Shown: positions 1 through 10,044, counted from the stretch's first letter. The stretch: DNA of 64,000 nucleotides from Lacinutrix sp. MedPE-SW (GCF_001874145.1 NZ_MPCX01000013.1:31527-95526); one strand, 5' to 3'. The notes: generated by a model not told the origin, from the sequence alone. Translations and numbers: made by a program.

Positions 1-1
1 A

Positions 2-2017
2 GATTATACTGTGACCACAGGAAAAGCATATACAATAGACTCGTTATCTACAAAAATTGCAACCCCAATTATAGATTCTCTATATAAAATAGAAGAAAAA
101 AATGCTTTTATAAAATTAAACTCACAGTATAAAACAGTTGATGTTGTTGCAGAGAAAGACCGTATAACAGAACAAATGCGAAATTCTGGAGTATATCATT
201 TTTCTGAAGACAATGTATTTTTTGAAGTAGACACTATAGGAAAAACAAAAAAAGTAAACATAGATGTACAAATAAGCGCAAGAGCAATTAGGCTTGAAGA
301 CACAACGTTACGCGAACCATTTAAAATTTATAAAGTAAAAGACGTAAATATTTTTACAAACAGTGATTTTAATAGACGTAACGAAAGCATTACAGATTCT
401 ACAACTTATAACGGTTTTAATATTTACAGTAAGGAGAAATTGCGCTACAACCCAAAAACATTATCAGATGCAGTTTTTATTACACCAAACACTATTTTTA
501 AAGACAAAGATAGACCACAAACCTCTAGGCGAATTAGTAATTTAAAGACCTTTAAATACCCAAAAATAGATTATATAGAAAACACAGAAGACACGACATT
601 AACTGCCAATATATATTTAACACCATTAAAAAAGTTTGGTTTAGATATTAGAGCCGAAGCATCACAAAGTAACATACAATCAATTGGGTTTTCATTAAGT
701 CCAGGAATTTTAATGCGTAATGTTTTTAGAGGCGCAGAAACTTTAGAACTTTCTGGCACAGCGTCTATTGGAGCTTCAAAAGATGGAGCAAATGAACGTG
801 ATCAATTTTTTGATATTAATGAAATTGGTGCCAATTTAAACCTTACTATTCCACGATTTTTTTTCCCTTTTAATACTGAAAAAATAATACCTAAATCTAT
901 GTTTCCTAGTACACGAATTAGTGTCGCTACAACAAGTCAAACAAATGTAGGTTTAGACAAGCAAACCTTTACTGGTTTGTTTAATTACAAATGGTTTCCA
1001 AATGAAGAAGTCACCAATAGTTTCGACCTTTTTAATATTCAGTTTGTAAAAAATTTAAATACCTCTAATTATTTTAGAGAATACAGAAGCTCGTACAATA
1101 CATTAAATAGTCTTGCATTTAGTTCTGGATATATAACAAATGGTGAAGATTTAAGTATTCCAAATCAAGCCGATACTTTCTTAGCAGATGTTACAAGTGG
1201 TAATTTTGTTGGAACATTATCTAACGATAATATTCAAACCATTAACTCAATAAATGAAAGAAAAGAAAGATTAACCGAAGATAACTTAATACTATCGTCT
1301 AACTTTAACTATGTAAAAGATAAACGGGATAATTTATTCGACACAGATTTTTCTATTCTTAGACTAAGGCTTGAACTTGCAGGCAATATGTTTTCTGCGG
1401 TATCAAACATTTTAGGGTTAGAAAAAAATGATAATAGAAGATATGAATTATTTAATGTTGCTTTTTCTCAATATATTAAACCAGAAATCGACTATATAAA
1501 ATACTGGGATTTAGGCAATAAAAGCATTTTAGCAATGCGTTCTTACGTTGGCATAGCAATACCTTATGGCAACTCTAAAAACATCCCTTTTTCTAAAAGT
1601 TTTTTTGCTGGTGGCGCCAACGATAATAGAGCTTGGGCTGCATACAGTTTGGGACCTGGAAGCTCTACAACAACCAACGAATTTAACGAAGCTAATTTAA
1701 AATTAGCATTTAGTGTAGAAAACAGATTTAATATTTTTGGCGCTTTAAATGGTGCACTATTTATAGATGCAGGAAATATTTGGAATGTATTAGACGATGT
1801 TGAGCTTGATGCCGCTACCTTTAACTCTATTGCCTCTTTAAAAGATATAGCCATAGGCTCTGGATTTGGTTTACGTTACGACTTTAACTTTTTCGTAATT
1901 CGTGGAGATATTGGCTTTAAAACCTATGACCCTTCTTACGGAGACCAAAATCGTTGGTTTAACGATTATAACTTTACCAATGCCACTTACAATATTGGTA
2001 TTAACTACCCTTTTTAA
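2..2017 (+). CDS. BamA/TamA-family outer-membrane barrel protein, 5'-truncated by the window edge
   Basis: C-terminal part of a surface-antigen D15 type protein (BamA/TamA superfamily; Flavobacteria have a lipoprotein version called TamL). It would sit in the outer membrane and help insert or export other proteins. The frame is open to the first base, and the GTG at 11 lies inside what reads as a POTRA-like stretch, so the true start and any signal peptide are upstream. About 670 residues are visible: roughly 110 of POTRA-like sequence, then a long region of alternating beta strands with glycine/aromatic turns, ending in Tyr-Pro-Phe. A terminal Phe is typical of barrels handled by the BAM machinery. 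Family call is firm; BamA versus TamA/TamL cannot be settled without the N-terminus. Confidence 0.85.
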   Translation, partial: DYTVTTGKAYTIDSLSTKIATPIIDSLYKIEEKNAFIKLNSQYKTVDVVAEKDRITEQMRNSGVYHFSEDNVFFEVDTIGKTKKVNIDVQISARAIRLEDTTLREPFKIYKVKDVNIFTNSDFNRRNESITDSTTYNGFNIYSKEKLRYNPKTLSDAVFITPNTIFKDKDRPQTSRRISNLKTFKYPKIDYIENTEDTTLTANIYLTPLKKFGLDIRAEASQSNIQSIGFSLSPGILMRNVFRGAETLELSGTASIGASKDGANERDQFFDINEIGANLNLTIPRFFFPFNTEKIIPKSMFPSTRISVATTSQTNVGLDKQTFTGLFNYKWFPNEEVTNSFDLFNIQFVKNLNTSNYFREYRSSYNTLNSLAFSSGYITNGEDLSIPNQADTFLADVTSGNFVGTLSNDNIQTINSINERKERLTEDNLILSSNFNYVKDKRDNLFDTDFSILRLRLELAGNMFSAVSNILGLEKNDNRRYELFNVAFSQYIKPEIDYIKYWDLGNKSILAMRSYVGIAIPYGNSKNIPFSKSFFAGGANDNRAWAAYSLGPGSSTTTNEFNEANLKLAFSVENRFNIFGALNGALFIDAGNIWNVLDDVELDAATFNSIASLKDIAIGSGFGLRYDFNFFVIRGDIGFKTYDPSYGDQNRWFNDYNFTNATYNIGINYPF

Positions 2018-2154
2018 AATTTTATATCACATTTTACTAAAACGTTTTCGACCTTTTATAGATAGCTTTATCAGGCATTATACACTTTTATCTTATAAAA
2101 ATATTTAAATTTTGATTACTTTTACAATTCAATTTTTAATAAAAAAAACACAAA

Positions 2155-3222
2155 ATGTCACACCAAATAAAACCAGGAGTTGCCACAGGTAAAGAAGTTC
2201 AAGCCATTTTTAAATTAGCTAAAGAAAAAGGGTTTGCCTTACCAGCTGTAAATGTTGTAGGATCTAATTCTATAAATGGTGTTTTAGAAACAGCTAAAGC
2301 GTTAAATGCTCCAGTAATAATTCAATTTTCTAATGGAGGTGGCGTTTTTAATGCAGGTAAAAGTTTAAGTAACGAAAACCAAAAAGCAGCAATTGCAGGT
2401 AGTATTGCAGGTGCAAAACACGTACATTTAATGGCAGAAGCCTATGGAGTTCCTGTAATTTTACATACAGACCATTGTGCTAAAAAATTATTACCATGGA
2501 TTGATGGCCTGCTTGATGCCAGTGAAATACACTTTAAAGAAACTGGAAAATCTCTTTTTAGTTCTCATATGATTGATTTAAGTGAAGAACCTCTTGAAGA
2601 AAACATTGAAATTTGTAAAAAATATCTTGAGCGCATGAGCAAAATGGATATGACTTTAGAAATTGAGTTAGGAATTACTGGTGGTGAAGAAGATGGAGTT
2701 GACAATAGTGATGTAGACGAATCTAAATTATACACACAACCAGAAGAAGTAGCATATGCTTATGAAGAGTTAAGTAAAGTAAGTGACCAATTTACAATAG
2801 CTGCAGCATTTGGAAACGTACATGGAGTATACAAACCAGGAAATGTAAAATTAACTCCAAAAATTTTAAAGAATTCTCAAGAATATATTTCAGAAAAATT
2901 TGGAGTACCACACAATCATATCGATTTTGTTTTCCATGGCGGTTCTGGTTCTACAGAAGAAGAAATCCAAGAAGCTATTGGTTATGGTGTTATTAAAATG
3001 AATATCGATACAGATATGCAATATGCATTTATGTCTGGTGTGAGAGATTATATGGCAGAAAAAACGGAATATTTACAATCTCAAATAGGTTCTCCAGACG
3101 GTCCAGAATCTCCAAATAAAAAATATTACGACCCAAGAGTTTGGTTACGTAAAGGTGAAATTACTTTTGTTGAGCGTCTTAAAAAAGCATTTGAAGACCT
3201 AAACAACGTAAACACCTTATAA
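2155..3222 (+). CDS. fbaA: class II fructose-bisphosphate aldolase
   Basis: Zinc-dependent aldolase interconverting fructose 1,6-bisphosphate with glyceraldehyde 3-phosphate and dihydroxyacetone phosphate in cytosolic glycolysis and gluconeogenesis. The 355 residues match the long E. coli-type class IIA enzyme. The metal ligands align with a constant offset of three: His107 in the HTDHC motif, Glu171, His223 (NVHG) and His261 followed by GGSGS. Catalytic Asp106 precedes the first zinc histidine. The start is the only sensible ATG, with family-like residues from the N-terminus. It follows the barrel gene by 137 bases and ends in its own hairpin terminator, so it is probably a single-gene transcript. 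Confidence 0.97.
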   Translation: MSHQIKPGVATGKEVQAIFKLAKEKGFALPAVNVVGSNSINGVLETAKALNAPVIIQFSNGGGVFNAGKSLSNENQKAAIAGSIAGAKHVHLMAEAYGVPVILHTDHCAKKLLPWIDGLLDASEIHFKETGKSLFSSHMIDLSEEPLEENIEICKKYLERMSKMDMTLEIELGITGGEEDGVDNSDVDESKLYTQPEEVAYAYEELSKVSDQFTIAAAFGNVHGVYKPGNVKLTPKILKNSQEYISEKFGVPHNHIDFVFHGGSGSTEEEIQEAIGYGVIKMNIDTDMQYAFMSGVRDYMAEKTEYLQSQIGSPDGPESPNKKYYDPRVWLRKGEITFVERLKKAFEDLNNVNTL

Positions 3223-3246
3223 AACAACAACTTACAGTTTATATCA

Positions 3247-3282
3247 AATCTCATTCTAACTCATATAGAATGAGATTTTTTT
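3247..3282 (+). terminator. rho-independent terminator after fbaA
   Basis: Perfect 11-bp inverted repeat AATCTCATTCT / AGAATGAGATT (3247-3257 and 3267-3277) with a 9-base loop, followed by a run of T. It lies 24 bases after the fbaA stop. Confidence 0.9.
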
Positions 3283-3321
3283 TATTAAAAAAAATACAAG
3301 CTACAGATAGCTCCAACTAAT

Positions 3322-3353
3322 TTTGAGTAGTAATAATAATTTAAGTAATTTTG
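3322..3353 (+). promoter_or_regulatory. Bacteroidota-type promoter for accD
   Basis: TTTG at 3322-3325, a 20-base spacer, then TAATTTTG at 3346-3353, matching the Bacteroidota consensus (TTTG, 17-23 bases, TAnnTTTG). It predicts a transcript with a 5' leader of roughly 90 bases before the accD ATG. Found by eye; start site not known. Confidence 0.7.
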
Positions 3354-3452
3354 TACGCTTGTAAAAAATAAACTAACTAATTAATTTTAGAAACAACACT
3401 AAAATTATAAACCTGTCCTTACAAAATAATAAGGATTCAAAACATATAAATT

Positions 3453-4310
3453 ATGGCTTGGTTTAAAAGAAAGACAAAAGGAATTCAAACTTCTACGGAA
3501 GAAAAAAAAGATATCCCTAAAGGCTTATGGTATAAGTCACCAACAGGAAAAATTGTAGATTCAGAAGAATTAGCAAAAAACTTTTATGTAAGTCCAGAAG
3601 ATGGTTACCACGTAAGAATTGGTAGTAAGGAATACTTTGAAATATTATTTGATGATAATAAATTTAAAGAACTAGATGCAAACCTAACATCTAAAGATCC
3701 TTTAAAATTTGAAGACAAAAAAAAATACCCAGACCGTTTAGTTGCTGCTCAAGAAAAAACACAACTTAAAGATGCTGTACGTTGTGCAGTAGGGAAATCT
3801 AAAGGTAAAGACTTAGTAATAGCCTGTATGGATTTTGCTTTTATTGGTGGTTCTATGGGAAGTGTTGTTGGAGAAAAAATAGCACGTGCTGCAGATCATG
3901 CTTTAAAAAACAAACTACCATTTATGATTATCTCTAAATCTGGTGGCGCACGTATGATGGAAGCAGCATTATCTTTAATGCAATTAGCAAAAACCTCATC
4001 TAAATTAGCCCAATTAGCAGACGAAGGCTTACCATACATCTCGTTATGTACAGATCCTACAACAGGTGGAACAACAGCGTCATTTGCAATGTTAGGAGAT
4101 ATTAATATTGCAGAACCTGGTGCATTAATTGGTTTTGCAGGACCAAGAGTTGTAAGAGATACTACAGGCCAAGAATTACCTGAAGGCTTTCAAACATCAG
4201 AATTTTTATTAGATCATGGTTTCTTAGATTTTATCATGCATAGAAAAGAACTTAAAAACAAAGTCAATCAATACATAGACTTAATAATGAATCAGCCTTT
4301 AAGAGCTTAA
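3453..4310 (+). CDS. accD: acetyl-CoA carboxylase carboxyltransferase subunit beta
   Basis: Beta half of the carboxyltransferase that moves the carboxyl group from biotin to acetyl-CoA to make malonyl-CoA, the first step of fatty acid synthesis. The body (about residues 85-285) is a clear crotonase-fold carboxyltransferase with the SGGARMMEA motif and the [12 protein letters not shown] stretch. The N-terminal segment lines up with the E. coli zinc ribbon, but all four zinc cysteines are replaced (Ser29, Thr31, Ser47 and Asp50 stand near their places), and there is no Cys in the first 100 residues. It has its own promoter and terminator; accA is not in the window. Confidence 0.95.
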   Translation: MAWFKRKTKGIQTSTEEKKDIPKGLWYKSPTGKIVDSEELAKNFYVSPEDGYHVRIGSKEYFEILFDDNKFKELDANLTSKDPLKFEDKKKYPDRLVAAQEKTQLKDAVRCAVGKSKGKDLVIACMDFAFIGGSMGSVVGEKIARAADHALKNKLPFMIISKSGGARMMEAALSLMQLAKTSSKLAQLADEGLPYISLCTDPTTGGTTASFAMLGDINIAEPGALIGFAGPRVVRDTTGQELPEGFQTSEFLLDHGFLDFIMHRKELKNKVNQYIDLIMNQPLRA

Positions 4311-4332
4311 TCATTAATTACTTTTTATATAA

Positions 4333-4367
4333 AACCTTTCAATGTTAAAATTGAAAGGTTTTTTTAT
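4333..4367 (+). terminator. terminator between accD and the convergent histidine kinase gene
   Basis: 11-bp stem AACCTTTCAAT / ATTGAAAGGTT (4333-4343 and 4350-4360) with a 6-base loop and a T run. The bases upstream are A-rich, so it may also stop the convergent kinase transcript, whose stop codon lies next to the T run. Confidence 0.88.
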
Positions 4368-5476
4368 TTTAAATAATTAATACTCTTTTTAAAAAAAACT
4401 TTAAATAGTGTACCTTTATTTACTTCGCTTTCAACCTCTATTTTTCCGCCCATTAATTCAACATGATTTTTTGTTATAAATAAACCAACACCTGTTGCAT
4501 CTTTGTTATAATGAAATGTTTTATATAATTTAAATAAACTATCACCAAATTTATTTAAATCTATACCCAAACCATTATCTTGTATTTTTAAAACATTATA
4601 CTCGCCTTGTATTTCATTTTTTAATGTTACTACTAACTGTCTTTCTTTAGATCTATACTTTATAGCATTTGTTAAAAAATTAAGTATAATACTATCTAAA
4701 TAAGCAGGAATAGCTTTAACATTACAATTAGAATCTACTTCGTTAATAATTTTACAATTAAAATTTTTAGCTAATGCACTTACATTATAAATTGCTTTAT
4801 CTATATAGTCACATAAACTAAGAGTCTCTAGTTGTTTTTCATTTACTACCTTAATATTAGAGATTTCTGTTAAGTGCTTTACCGTATCATTTAAATTTAA
4901 AACAGAATCTTTTAACATTATAAATTCTTCATTAGGTTTAATTTCAGGAACATCTTGTTCTATAAAATTCACCAATGTAGATAAATTAAAGACGTGGGTT
5001 TTAAGATTATGGGTAACAATTTCTGCAAAATCCGTCAAACGTTCGTTTTGGGTTTTTACAATACCTAACATGCTTTTTAGTTTAAGCTCATTTTTAATAA
5101 CATTTGTAATATCGGTTATTTGAGAGATAAAATATAATGGCTTACCTACAGTATCTCTTACTAGTGATACACTAAGTCTAGCCCAAATAACATGACCTTT
5201 TTTATGAAAATATCTTTTTTTCATAGTATAATTAGAAATCTCTCCAGATAATAAAGACGTCATTTTATTTAAGTCTAATTCTAAATCATCTTTATGAGTA
5301 ATCTCCTTAAACGTCATTTTATAAAGTTCCTCTTTAGTATAACCTAAAGTATTTAATACACTTTCATTAACTTTTATCCAATCACCCTTTAAACTAACAA
5401 TAGATATACCTTCTTTAGCTTCATGAAATATCGTTTTAAAAAGTTCTTTTTGGACATCCTCAATCTTTACACTCAT
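4364..5476 (-). CDS. PAS-domain sensor histidine kinase, soluble, orphan
   Basis: A 370-residue cytosolic sensor kinase with no membrane segment. Residues ~10-125 form a PAS domain with its C-terminal PAC part (ending near ITDIT). A dimerisation/phosphoacceptor region follows, with His156 in THNLKTH. The ATPase domain shows the N box NFLTNAIKY (266-274), DNGLGI (300-305) and TGVGLF (328-333). All catalytic motifs look intact. No response regulator gene lies next to it, so its partner is encoded elsewhere or it is part of a multistep phosphorelay. The ligand of the PAS domain cannot be read from sequence. Confidence 0.88.
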   Translation of the reverse strand: MSVKIEDVQKELFKTIFHEAKEGISIVSLKGDWIKVNESVLNTLGYTKEELYKMTFKEITHKDDLELDLNKMTSLLSGEISNYTMKKRYFHKKGHVIWARLSVSLVRDTVGKPLYFISQITDITNVIKNELKLKSMLGIVKTQNERLTDFAEIVTHNLKTHVFNLSTLVNFIEQDVPEIKPNEEFIMLKDSVLNLNDTVKHLTEISNIKVVNEKQLETLSLCDYIDKAIYNVSALAKNFNCKIINEVDSNCNVKAIPAYLDSIILNFLTNAIKYRSKERQLVVTLKNEIQGEYNVLKIQDNGLGIDLNKFGDSLFKLYKTFHYNKDATGVGLFITKNHVELMGGKIEVESEVNKGTLFKVFFKKSINYLK

Positions 5477-5619
5477 AACAAACTCACTTACAGTAATATA
5501 AATATAAACTAGAAACTATTAAGTATCAAATAAAAAAATAGTTTTACGACAAAATACATGAGGAAATATTCAAAAAAAAGGTTTTAGATATATAAATTCA
5601 AGAATTCAATAAAAATAAC

Positions 5620-5627
5620 TATATTTG
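5620..5627 (+). promoter_or_regulatory. -7 promoter element of rpsO
   Basis: TATATTTG fits TAnnTTTG and lies 54 bases before the rpsO ATG. No good TTTG is seen at the expected upstream distance. The element overlaps an in-frame TTG at 5625, which argues against the longer reading of rpsO starting there. Confidence 0.6.
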
Positions 5628-5681
5628 CCGCTCGAAAGACAAGCTTTCGTGTACATAACAATCATTTACAATAATATTAGA

Positions 5682-5951
5682 ATGTATTTAACAAAAGAAA
5701 ACAAAGAAAAGCTTTTTGCAAAGCATGGTAAAAATGCTAAAGACACTGGTTCTGCCGAAGGTCAAATTGCTTTATTTACAGAAAGAATTAACCACTTAAC
5801 AGAGCACTTAAAAACTAATCGTAAAGATTATAACACAGAGCGTTCATTAGTGAAACTAGTAGGAAAGCGTCGTGCTTTATTAGACTACTTAACTAAAAAG
5901 GATATCTTAAGATATCGTGCAATAGTAAAAGAATTAGGATTAAGAAAATAA
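5682..5951 (+). CDS. rpsO: 30S ribosomal protein S15
   Basis: Primary 16S rRNA-binding protein of the small-subunit platform. The 89-residue product begins MYLTKENKEK and carries the S15 signature region with LTEHL...KDYNTERSL...KRRALLDYL, the normal length for the family. The frame stays open 57 bases further upstream, but that extension would begin inside a promoter -7 element and is not S15-like, so the internal ATG is chosen. It precedes pnp, the classic rpsO-pnp pairing, but a strong terminator separates them. Confidence 0.97.
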   Translation: MYLTKENKEKLFAKHGKNAKDTGSAEGQIALFTERINHLTEHLKTNRKDYNTERSLVKLVGKRRALLDYLTKKDILRYRAIVKELGLRK

Positions 5952-5964
5952 TCTCAATAAAAAG

Positions 5965-5989
5965 ACCACGCCTAACAGCGTGGTTTTTT
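5965..5989 (+). terminator. terminator after rpsO
   Basis: 7-bp GC-rich stem ACCACGC / GCGTGGT (5965-5971 and 5978-5984) with a 6-base loop and six T. It lies between rpsO and pnp, so pnp would need its own promoter or read-through. Confidence 0.9.
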
Positions 5990-6110
5990 GATATATAACA
6001 ACTCTTTTTGAAGGAGTATAAATTTCAAAATTGAAGAAGCTAATTATAGTTTTTCATTGGTAACAACAACTACTACAACAACACAACTACCAATGTTTAA
6101 CCAAAAAAAT

Positions 6111-6129
6111 CCGATGTTAAAAACATCGG
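6111..6129 (+). promoter_or_regulatory. hairpin in the pnp leader
   Basis: Perfect 8-bp stem CCGATGTT / AACATCGG with an AAA loop, 22 bases before the pnp ATG and without a T tract, so it is not a terminator. Upstream of it is an unusual CAA/ACA-rich, probably unstructured stretch (about 6061-6090). E. coli pnp is autoregulated through a leader stem-loop; a similar role here is inference only. Confidence 0.5.
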
Positions 6130-6151
6130 TAATTAGAATTAAAACTTATTT

Positions 6152-8404
6152 ATGATTCCAAAAGTTTTTAAAGAGGTCATAGACCTAGGTGATGGAAGAG
6201 AAATTTCTATCGAAACCGGAAAATTAGCAAAACAGGCACATGGTTCTGTTGTTGTACAATCTGGAAAATGTATGTTATTATGTACAGTTGTTTCCAATTA
6301 CAAACAAGCAGATGTGGATTTCTTACCACTAACTGTAGATTACAGAGAAAAATTTGCAGCCGCAGGTCGTTATCCTGGAGGTTTCTTTAAAAGAGAAGCA
6401 AGACCAAGTGATGGCGAAGTATTAACTATGCGTTTAGTGGACAGAGTATTGCGTCCGTTATTCCCAAAAGATTACCACTCTGAAACTCAAGTTATGATTC
6501 AGTTAATGTCTCATGACGATGAAGTTATGCCAGATGCAATGGCAGGTTTAGCTGCTTCTGCTGCTATTCAATTATCAGATTTCCCATTCGAATGCCCAAT
6601 TTCTGAAGCTAGAGTTGGTCGCGTAAACGGAGAATTCATTATCAACCCAACACGTGCGCAGTTAGAAGAATCTGATATCGATATGATGATTGGAGCTTCG
6701 GCAGATTCTGTTATGATGGTTGAAGGTGAAATGGATGAAATTTCTGAAGAAGAAATGACCGAAGCTATAAAGTTTGCACATGAAGCTATTAAAGTACAAT
6801 GTGCTGCTCAAGTAAAATTAGCTGAAGCTTTTGGTAAAAAAGAAACGCGTGAGTACGAACCAGAACGTGAAGATGCAGAATTAGCACAAAAAATTCACGA
6901 TATGGCATACGATAAAGTATATGCTGTAGCACAAGCAGGTTCTGCTAAACACGAGCGTAGCGCTGCATTCGCAGAAATTAAAGAAGAAATTAAAACCACT
7001 TTCTCTGATGAGGAGTTAGAAGACTTTGGTAGCTTAGTATCTAAATATTACAGCAAAGCAGAAAAAGCTGCAGTAAGAGATTTAACATTAAACGAAGGTT
7101 TACGTCTTGATGGTCGTAAAACAGATGAAATTAGACCAATTTGGTGTGAAGTAGATTACTTACCATCAACACACGGTTCTTCTATCTTTACTCGTGGAGA
7201 AACGCAAGCTTTAGCAACAGTAACTTTAGGTACATCAAGAGAAGCAAACCAAATAGATATGCCATCTTACGAAGGTGAAGAGCGTTTCTATTTACACTAT
7301 AACTTCCCTCCTTTTTCTACAGGTGAAGCAAGACCAATTCGTGGAACATCTCGTAGAGAAGTTGGTCACGGTAACTTAGCACAACGTGCATTAAAAGGTA
7401 TGGTTCCTGAAGATTGCCCATATACAGTTCGTGTTGTTTCAGAAATTTTAGAATCTAATGGTTCTTCTTCTATGGCAACAGTTTGTGCTGGTACAATGGC
7501 AATGATGGATGCTGGAGTACAACTTAAAAAACCAGTTTCTGGTATTGCAATGGGATTAATATCTGATGCAGATTCTGGAAAATACGCTGTATTATCAGAT
7601 ATTTTAGGTGATGAAGATCACTTAGGTGATATGGATTTTAAAGTAACTGGTACTGCAGATGGAATTACAGCTTGCCAAATGGATATTAAAGTAAAAGGAT
7701 TAAGTTACGAAATTCTTGTTAATGCCTTAAAACAAGCGCGTGATGGTCGTTTACATATTTTAGATAAAATTACCGAAACTATAGAAACACCAAATGCTGA
7801 TGTAAAAGATCACGCTCCAACAATGGTTTCTAGACGTATTCCTAATGAATTTATTGGAGCCTTAATTGGTCCTGGTGGAAAAGTAATTCAGGAAATGCAA
7901 AAAGAAACAGATACTACTATTGTAATTAACGAAGATCCTGTTACAGAAGAAGGTATTGTTGAAATTTTAGGTGTTGGAAGAAAAGGTATTGATGCTGTTA
8001 TGGCAAAAATAGATGCTTTACTATTTAAACCTCAGGTTGGTAGTATATACGAAGTAAAAGTAATTAAAATGTTAGATTTTGGTGCTGTTGTAGAATATAC
8101 TGAAGCTCCAGGAAATGAAGTTTTATTACACGTATCTGAACTTGCTTGGGAACGTACTGAAAATGTTAGCGATGTTGTAAACATGGGTGATGTTTTTGAT
8201 GTAAAATACTTTGGTATAGACAAACGTACTCGTAAAGAAAAAGTATCTCGTAAAGCTATTTTACCTAAACCAGAAGGTTTTGTTGAAAGACCTCCAAGAG
8301 ATGATAAACGCTCTAACGGGCGCGACAATAAAGGTAGAGATAATCGCGGTAGAGATAACCGTCGTGATGACAGAAAACCTAGACAAGATAAGAAGGAAGA
8401 TTAA
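6152..8404 (+). CDS. pnp: polyribonucleotide nucleotidyltransferase (PNPase)
   Basis: 3'-to-5' phosphorolytic exoribonuclease of RNA turnover; acts as a trimer. Two RNase PH domains (about residues 10-145 and 330-540) flank an all-helical linker, followed by a KH domain (about 560-620, IGALIGPGG) and an S1 RNA-binding domain (about 627-700). The last ~40 residues form a low-complexity tail of Arg, Asp, Asn and Gly (repeats such as [11 protein letters not shown]) beyond the usual S1 end. It follows rpsO, as in many bacteria. Product length of 750 fits the family plus this tail. Confidence 0.97.
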   Translation: MIPKVFKEVIDLGDGREISIETGKLAKQAHGSVVVQSGKCMLLCTVVSNYKQADVDFLPLTVDYREKFAAAGRYPGGFFKREARPSDGEVLTMRLVDRVLRPLFPKDYHSETQVMIQLMSHDDEVMPDAMAGLAASAAIQLSDFPFECPISEARVGRVNGEFIINPTRAQLEESDIDMMIGASADSVMMVEGEMDEISEEEMTEAIKFAHEAIKVQCAAQVKLAEAFGKKETREYEPEREDAELAQKIHDMAYDKVYAVAQAGSAKHERSAAFAEIKEEIKTTFSDEELEDFGSLVSKYYSKAEKAAVRDLTLNEGLRLDGRKTDEIRPIWCEVDYLPSTHGSSIFTRGETQALATVTLGTSREANQIDMPSYEGEERFYLHYNFPPFSTGEARPIRGTSRREVGHGNLAQRALKGMVPEDCPYTVRVVSEILESNGSSSMATVCAGTMAMMDAGVQLKKPVSGIAMGLISDADSGKYAVLSDILGDEDHLGDMDFKVTGTADGITACQMDIKVKGLSYEILVNALKQARDGRLHILDKITETIETPNADVKDHAPTMVSRRIPNEFIGALIGPGGKVIQEMQKETDTTIVINEDPVTEEGIVEILGVGRKGIDAVMAKIDALLFKPQVGSIYEVKVIKMLDFGAVVEYTEAPGNEVLLHVSELAWERTENVSDVVNMGDVFDVKYFGIDKRTRKEKVSRKAILPKPEGFVERPPRDDKRSNGRDNKGRDNRGRDNRRDDRKPRQDKKED

Positions 8405-8425
8405 TTTCTAAACTTACAACGCACA

Positions 8426-8463
8426 AAACCTCAAATAGATTAATTTCTATTTGAGGTTTTTTT
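8426..8463 (+). terminator. terminator after pnp
   Basis: 13-bp stem AACCTCAAATAGA / TCTATTTGAGGTT (8427-8439 and 8446-8458) with a short loop and a long T run. Confidence 0.92.
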
Positions 8464-8592
8464 ATGGCATCATTTTAACTCCTTAAATGTTAAAGTTTCA
8501 TTTAAAAATCATAAATAAATATTAAAAAAAATCTAAACTCTAGTCGCGACCGTAACTTTTAAAAACAATCAAACAAAACTTTAGGTTACTTC

Positions 8593-9999
8593 ATGAAATC
8601 AAAAAAAAATACACTCTCAAAAACACTCCAATCTATATTAAATCGTTTTCTTATTGACATAAAAGACAAAGAAACCCGCTTAAACCTTTCTGTAATATTT
8701 AGTTCCTTTCTTTTAATTGTACTTGGTATTTATTTTTTTAGTGTATTTAGTGGCGATTTATATATAATAAATGAAGAGCACTTAAATTCTTTTTGGGGAA
8801 AATTATTTATTACCACAACTACTACTATACTAGCACTTAAAGCATCTATATTTCTTTTTAAACTGTATAGATATTATAAATATAAACCTGTAGATTCTGT
8901 TTCTAACGAGGCATTACCAACAGTAACAGTAATTGTACCTGCTTATAATGAAGGCAAACAAGTTTGGGATACTTTAATGAGTTTAGCCAAAAGTGATTAT
9001 CCACAAGAAAAAATAGAAATTTTATCTATAGATGATGGTAGTGAAGATGACACATGGGAGTGGATGAAAGATGCTAAAACCAAATTAGGTAATAAAATTT
9101 CGATATTACAACAACCAGAAAATAAAGGAAAACGCCATGCACTTTACAGAGGCTTTAACTTAGGCATTGGAGAAATATTTGTTACTGTAGATAGTGATTC
9201 TATTGTAGAAAAAAACACCTTACGTAATTTAGTAAGTCCGTTTGTAGAGAATGAAGATTGTGGTGCAGTTGCAGGAAACATAAGAGTTTTAAACAATAAA
9301 AAGGCTGCTTTACCAAAAATGCTAGACGTAAGTTTTGTATTAAGTTTTGAGTTTGTAAGATCTGCAGAAAGCAGTTTAAACTCTGTACTTTGCACTCCTG
9401 GAGCCTTAGCCGCATATAGAAGCACTGCTGTGCATAAATGTTTACCAGAATGGATTAACCAGACCTTTATGGGAAAACCATCAGATATAGGAGAAGACAG
9501 AGCAATTACAAACATGATTTTAAAGCAAGGTAAACATGTATTGTTTCAAAAAAATGCTGTAGCATATACAAATGTACCAGAAGAATATACTGGTTTATAT
9601 AAAATGTTTATTAGATGGGGACGAAGCAATGTGAGAGAAAACCTTTCTATGGCTCAATATGTATTTACTAATTTTAGAAAAAGTAAAAAATCTGGAACTA
9701 GAGTATTATTTATAAGCCAATTTTTAGAAATGCTATTAAGTTTTCCTTTTCTTATAATCATGCTTTTATTTGTAGCAACACATCCTTTATTATTTTTAGG
9801 TTCAACTTTCTTAAGCATTTTAGTATTATCTAGTTTCTCTGTAATATTTTATGCATACCGTTATACTATTTCAGAATCTATTTGGGCTTACTCTTATAGC
9901 ATTTTATATACTTTTGGTTTATTCTGGATAACACCTTACGCAATTGCAACCGCAAGTCGAAGAGGTTGGTTAACGCGAAGTTTAGCAGATAAAAAATAG
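8593..9999 (+). CDS. membrane glycosyltransferase family 2 (hyaluronan synthase/NodC-like)
   Basis: Processive-type GT-A glycosyltransferase, probably making or exporting a surface polysaccharide at the inner membrane. Two N-terminal membrane segments (about 34-55 and 72-92) precede a catalytic domain with IVPAYNE (114-120), IDDGS (146-150), the metal-binding DSD (200-202), the GED acid/base motif (300-302) and an RWGRS stretch (341-345) at the usual QxxRW place. Several C-terminal membrane segments follow (about 370-460). This arrangement resembles hyaluronan, chitin-oligomer and poly-GlcNAc synthases. No other polysaccharide gene is nearby, so the sugar cannot be named. Confidence 0.88.
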   Translation: MKSKKNTLSKTLQSILNRFLIDIKDKETRLNLSVIFSSFLLIVLGIYFFSVFSGDLYIINEEHLNSFWGKLFITTTTTILALKASIFLFKLYRYYKYKPVDSVSNEALPTVTVIVPAYNEGKQVWDTLMSLAKSDYPQEKIEILSIDDGSEDDTWEWMKDAKTKLGNKISILQQPENKGKRHALYRGFNLGIGEIFVTVDSDSIVEKNTLRNLVSPFVENEDCGAVAGNIRVLNNKKAALPKMLDVSFVLSFEFVRSAESSLNSVLCTPGALAAYRSTAVHKCLPEWINQTFMGKPSDIGEDRAITNMILKQGKHVLFQKNAVAYTNVPEEYTGLYKMFIRWGRSNVRENLSMAQYVFTNFRKSKKSGTRVLFISQFLEMLLSFPFLIIMLLFVATHPLLFLGSTFLSILVLSSFSVIFYAYRYTISESIWAYSYSILYTFGLFWITPYAIATASRRGWLTRSLADKK

Positions 10000-10010
10000 T
10001 TTAAAAATAA

Positions 10011-10044
10011 AAAGCCTATTCCTTAAAAGAATAGGCTTTTTTTT
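10011..10044 (+). terminator. terminator after the glycosyltransferase gene
   Basis: 11-bp stem AAAGCCTATTC / GAATAGGCTTT (10011-10021 and 10029-10039) followed by a T run. Confidence 0.92.

Noticed and set aside
2018..2154. Promoter before fbaA
   Set aside because: Only weak TTTTG and TACTTTTA-like words with wrong spacing.
5625..5681. N-terminal extension of rpsO from a TTG
   Set aside because: It would start inside the TATATTTG promoter element and the added residues are not S15-like.
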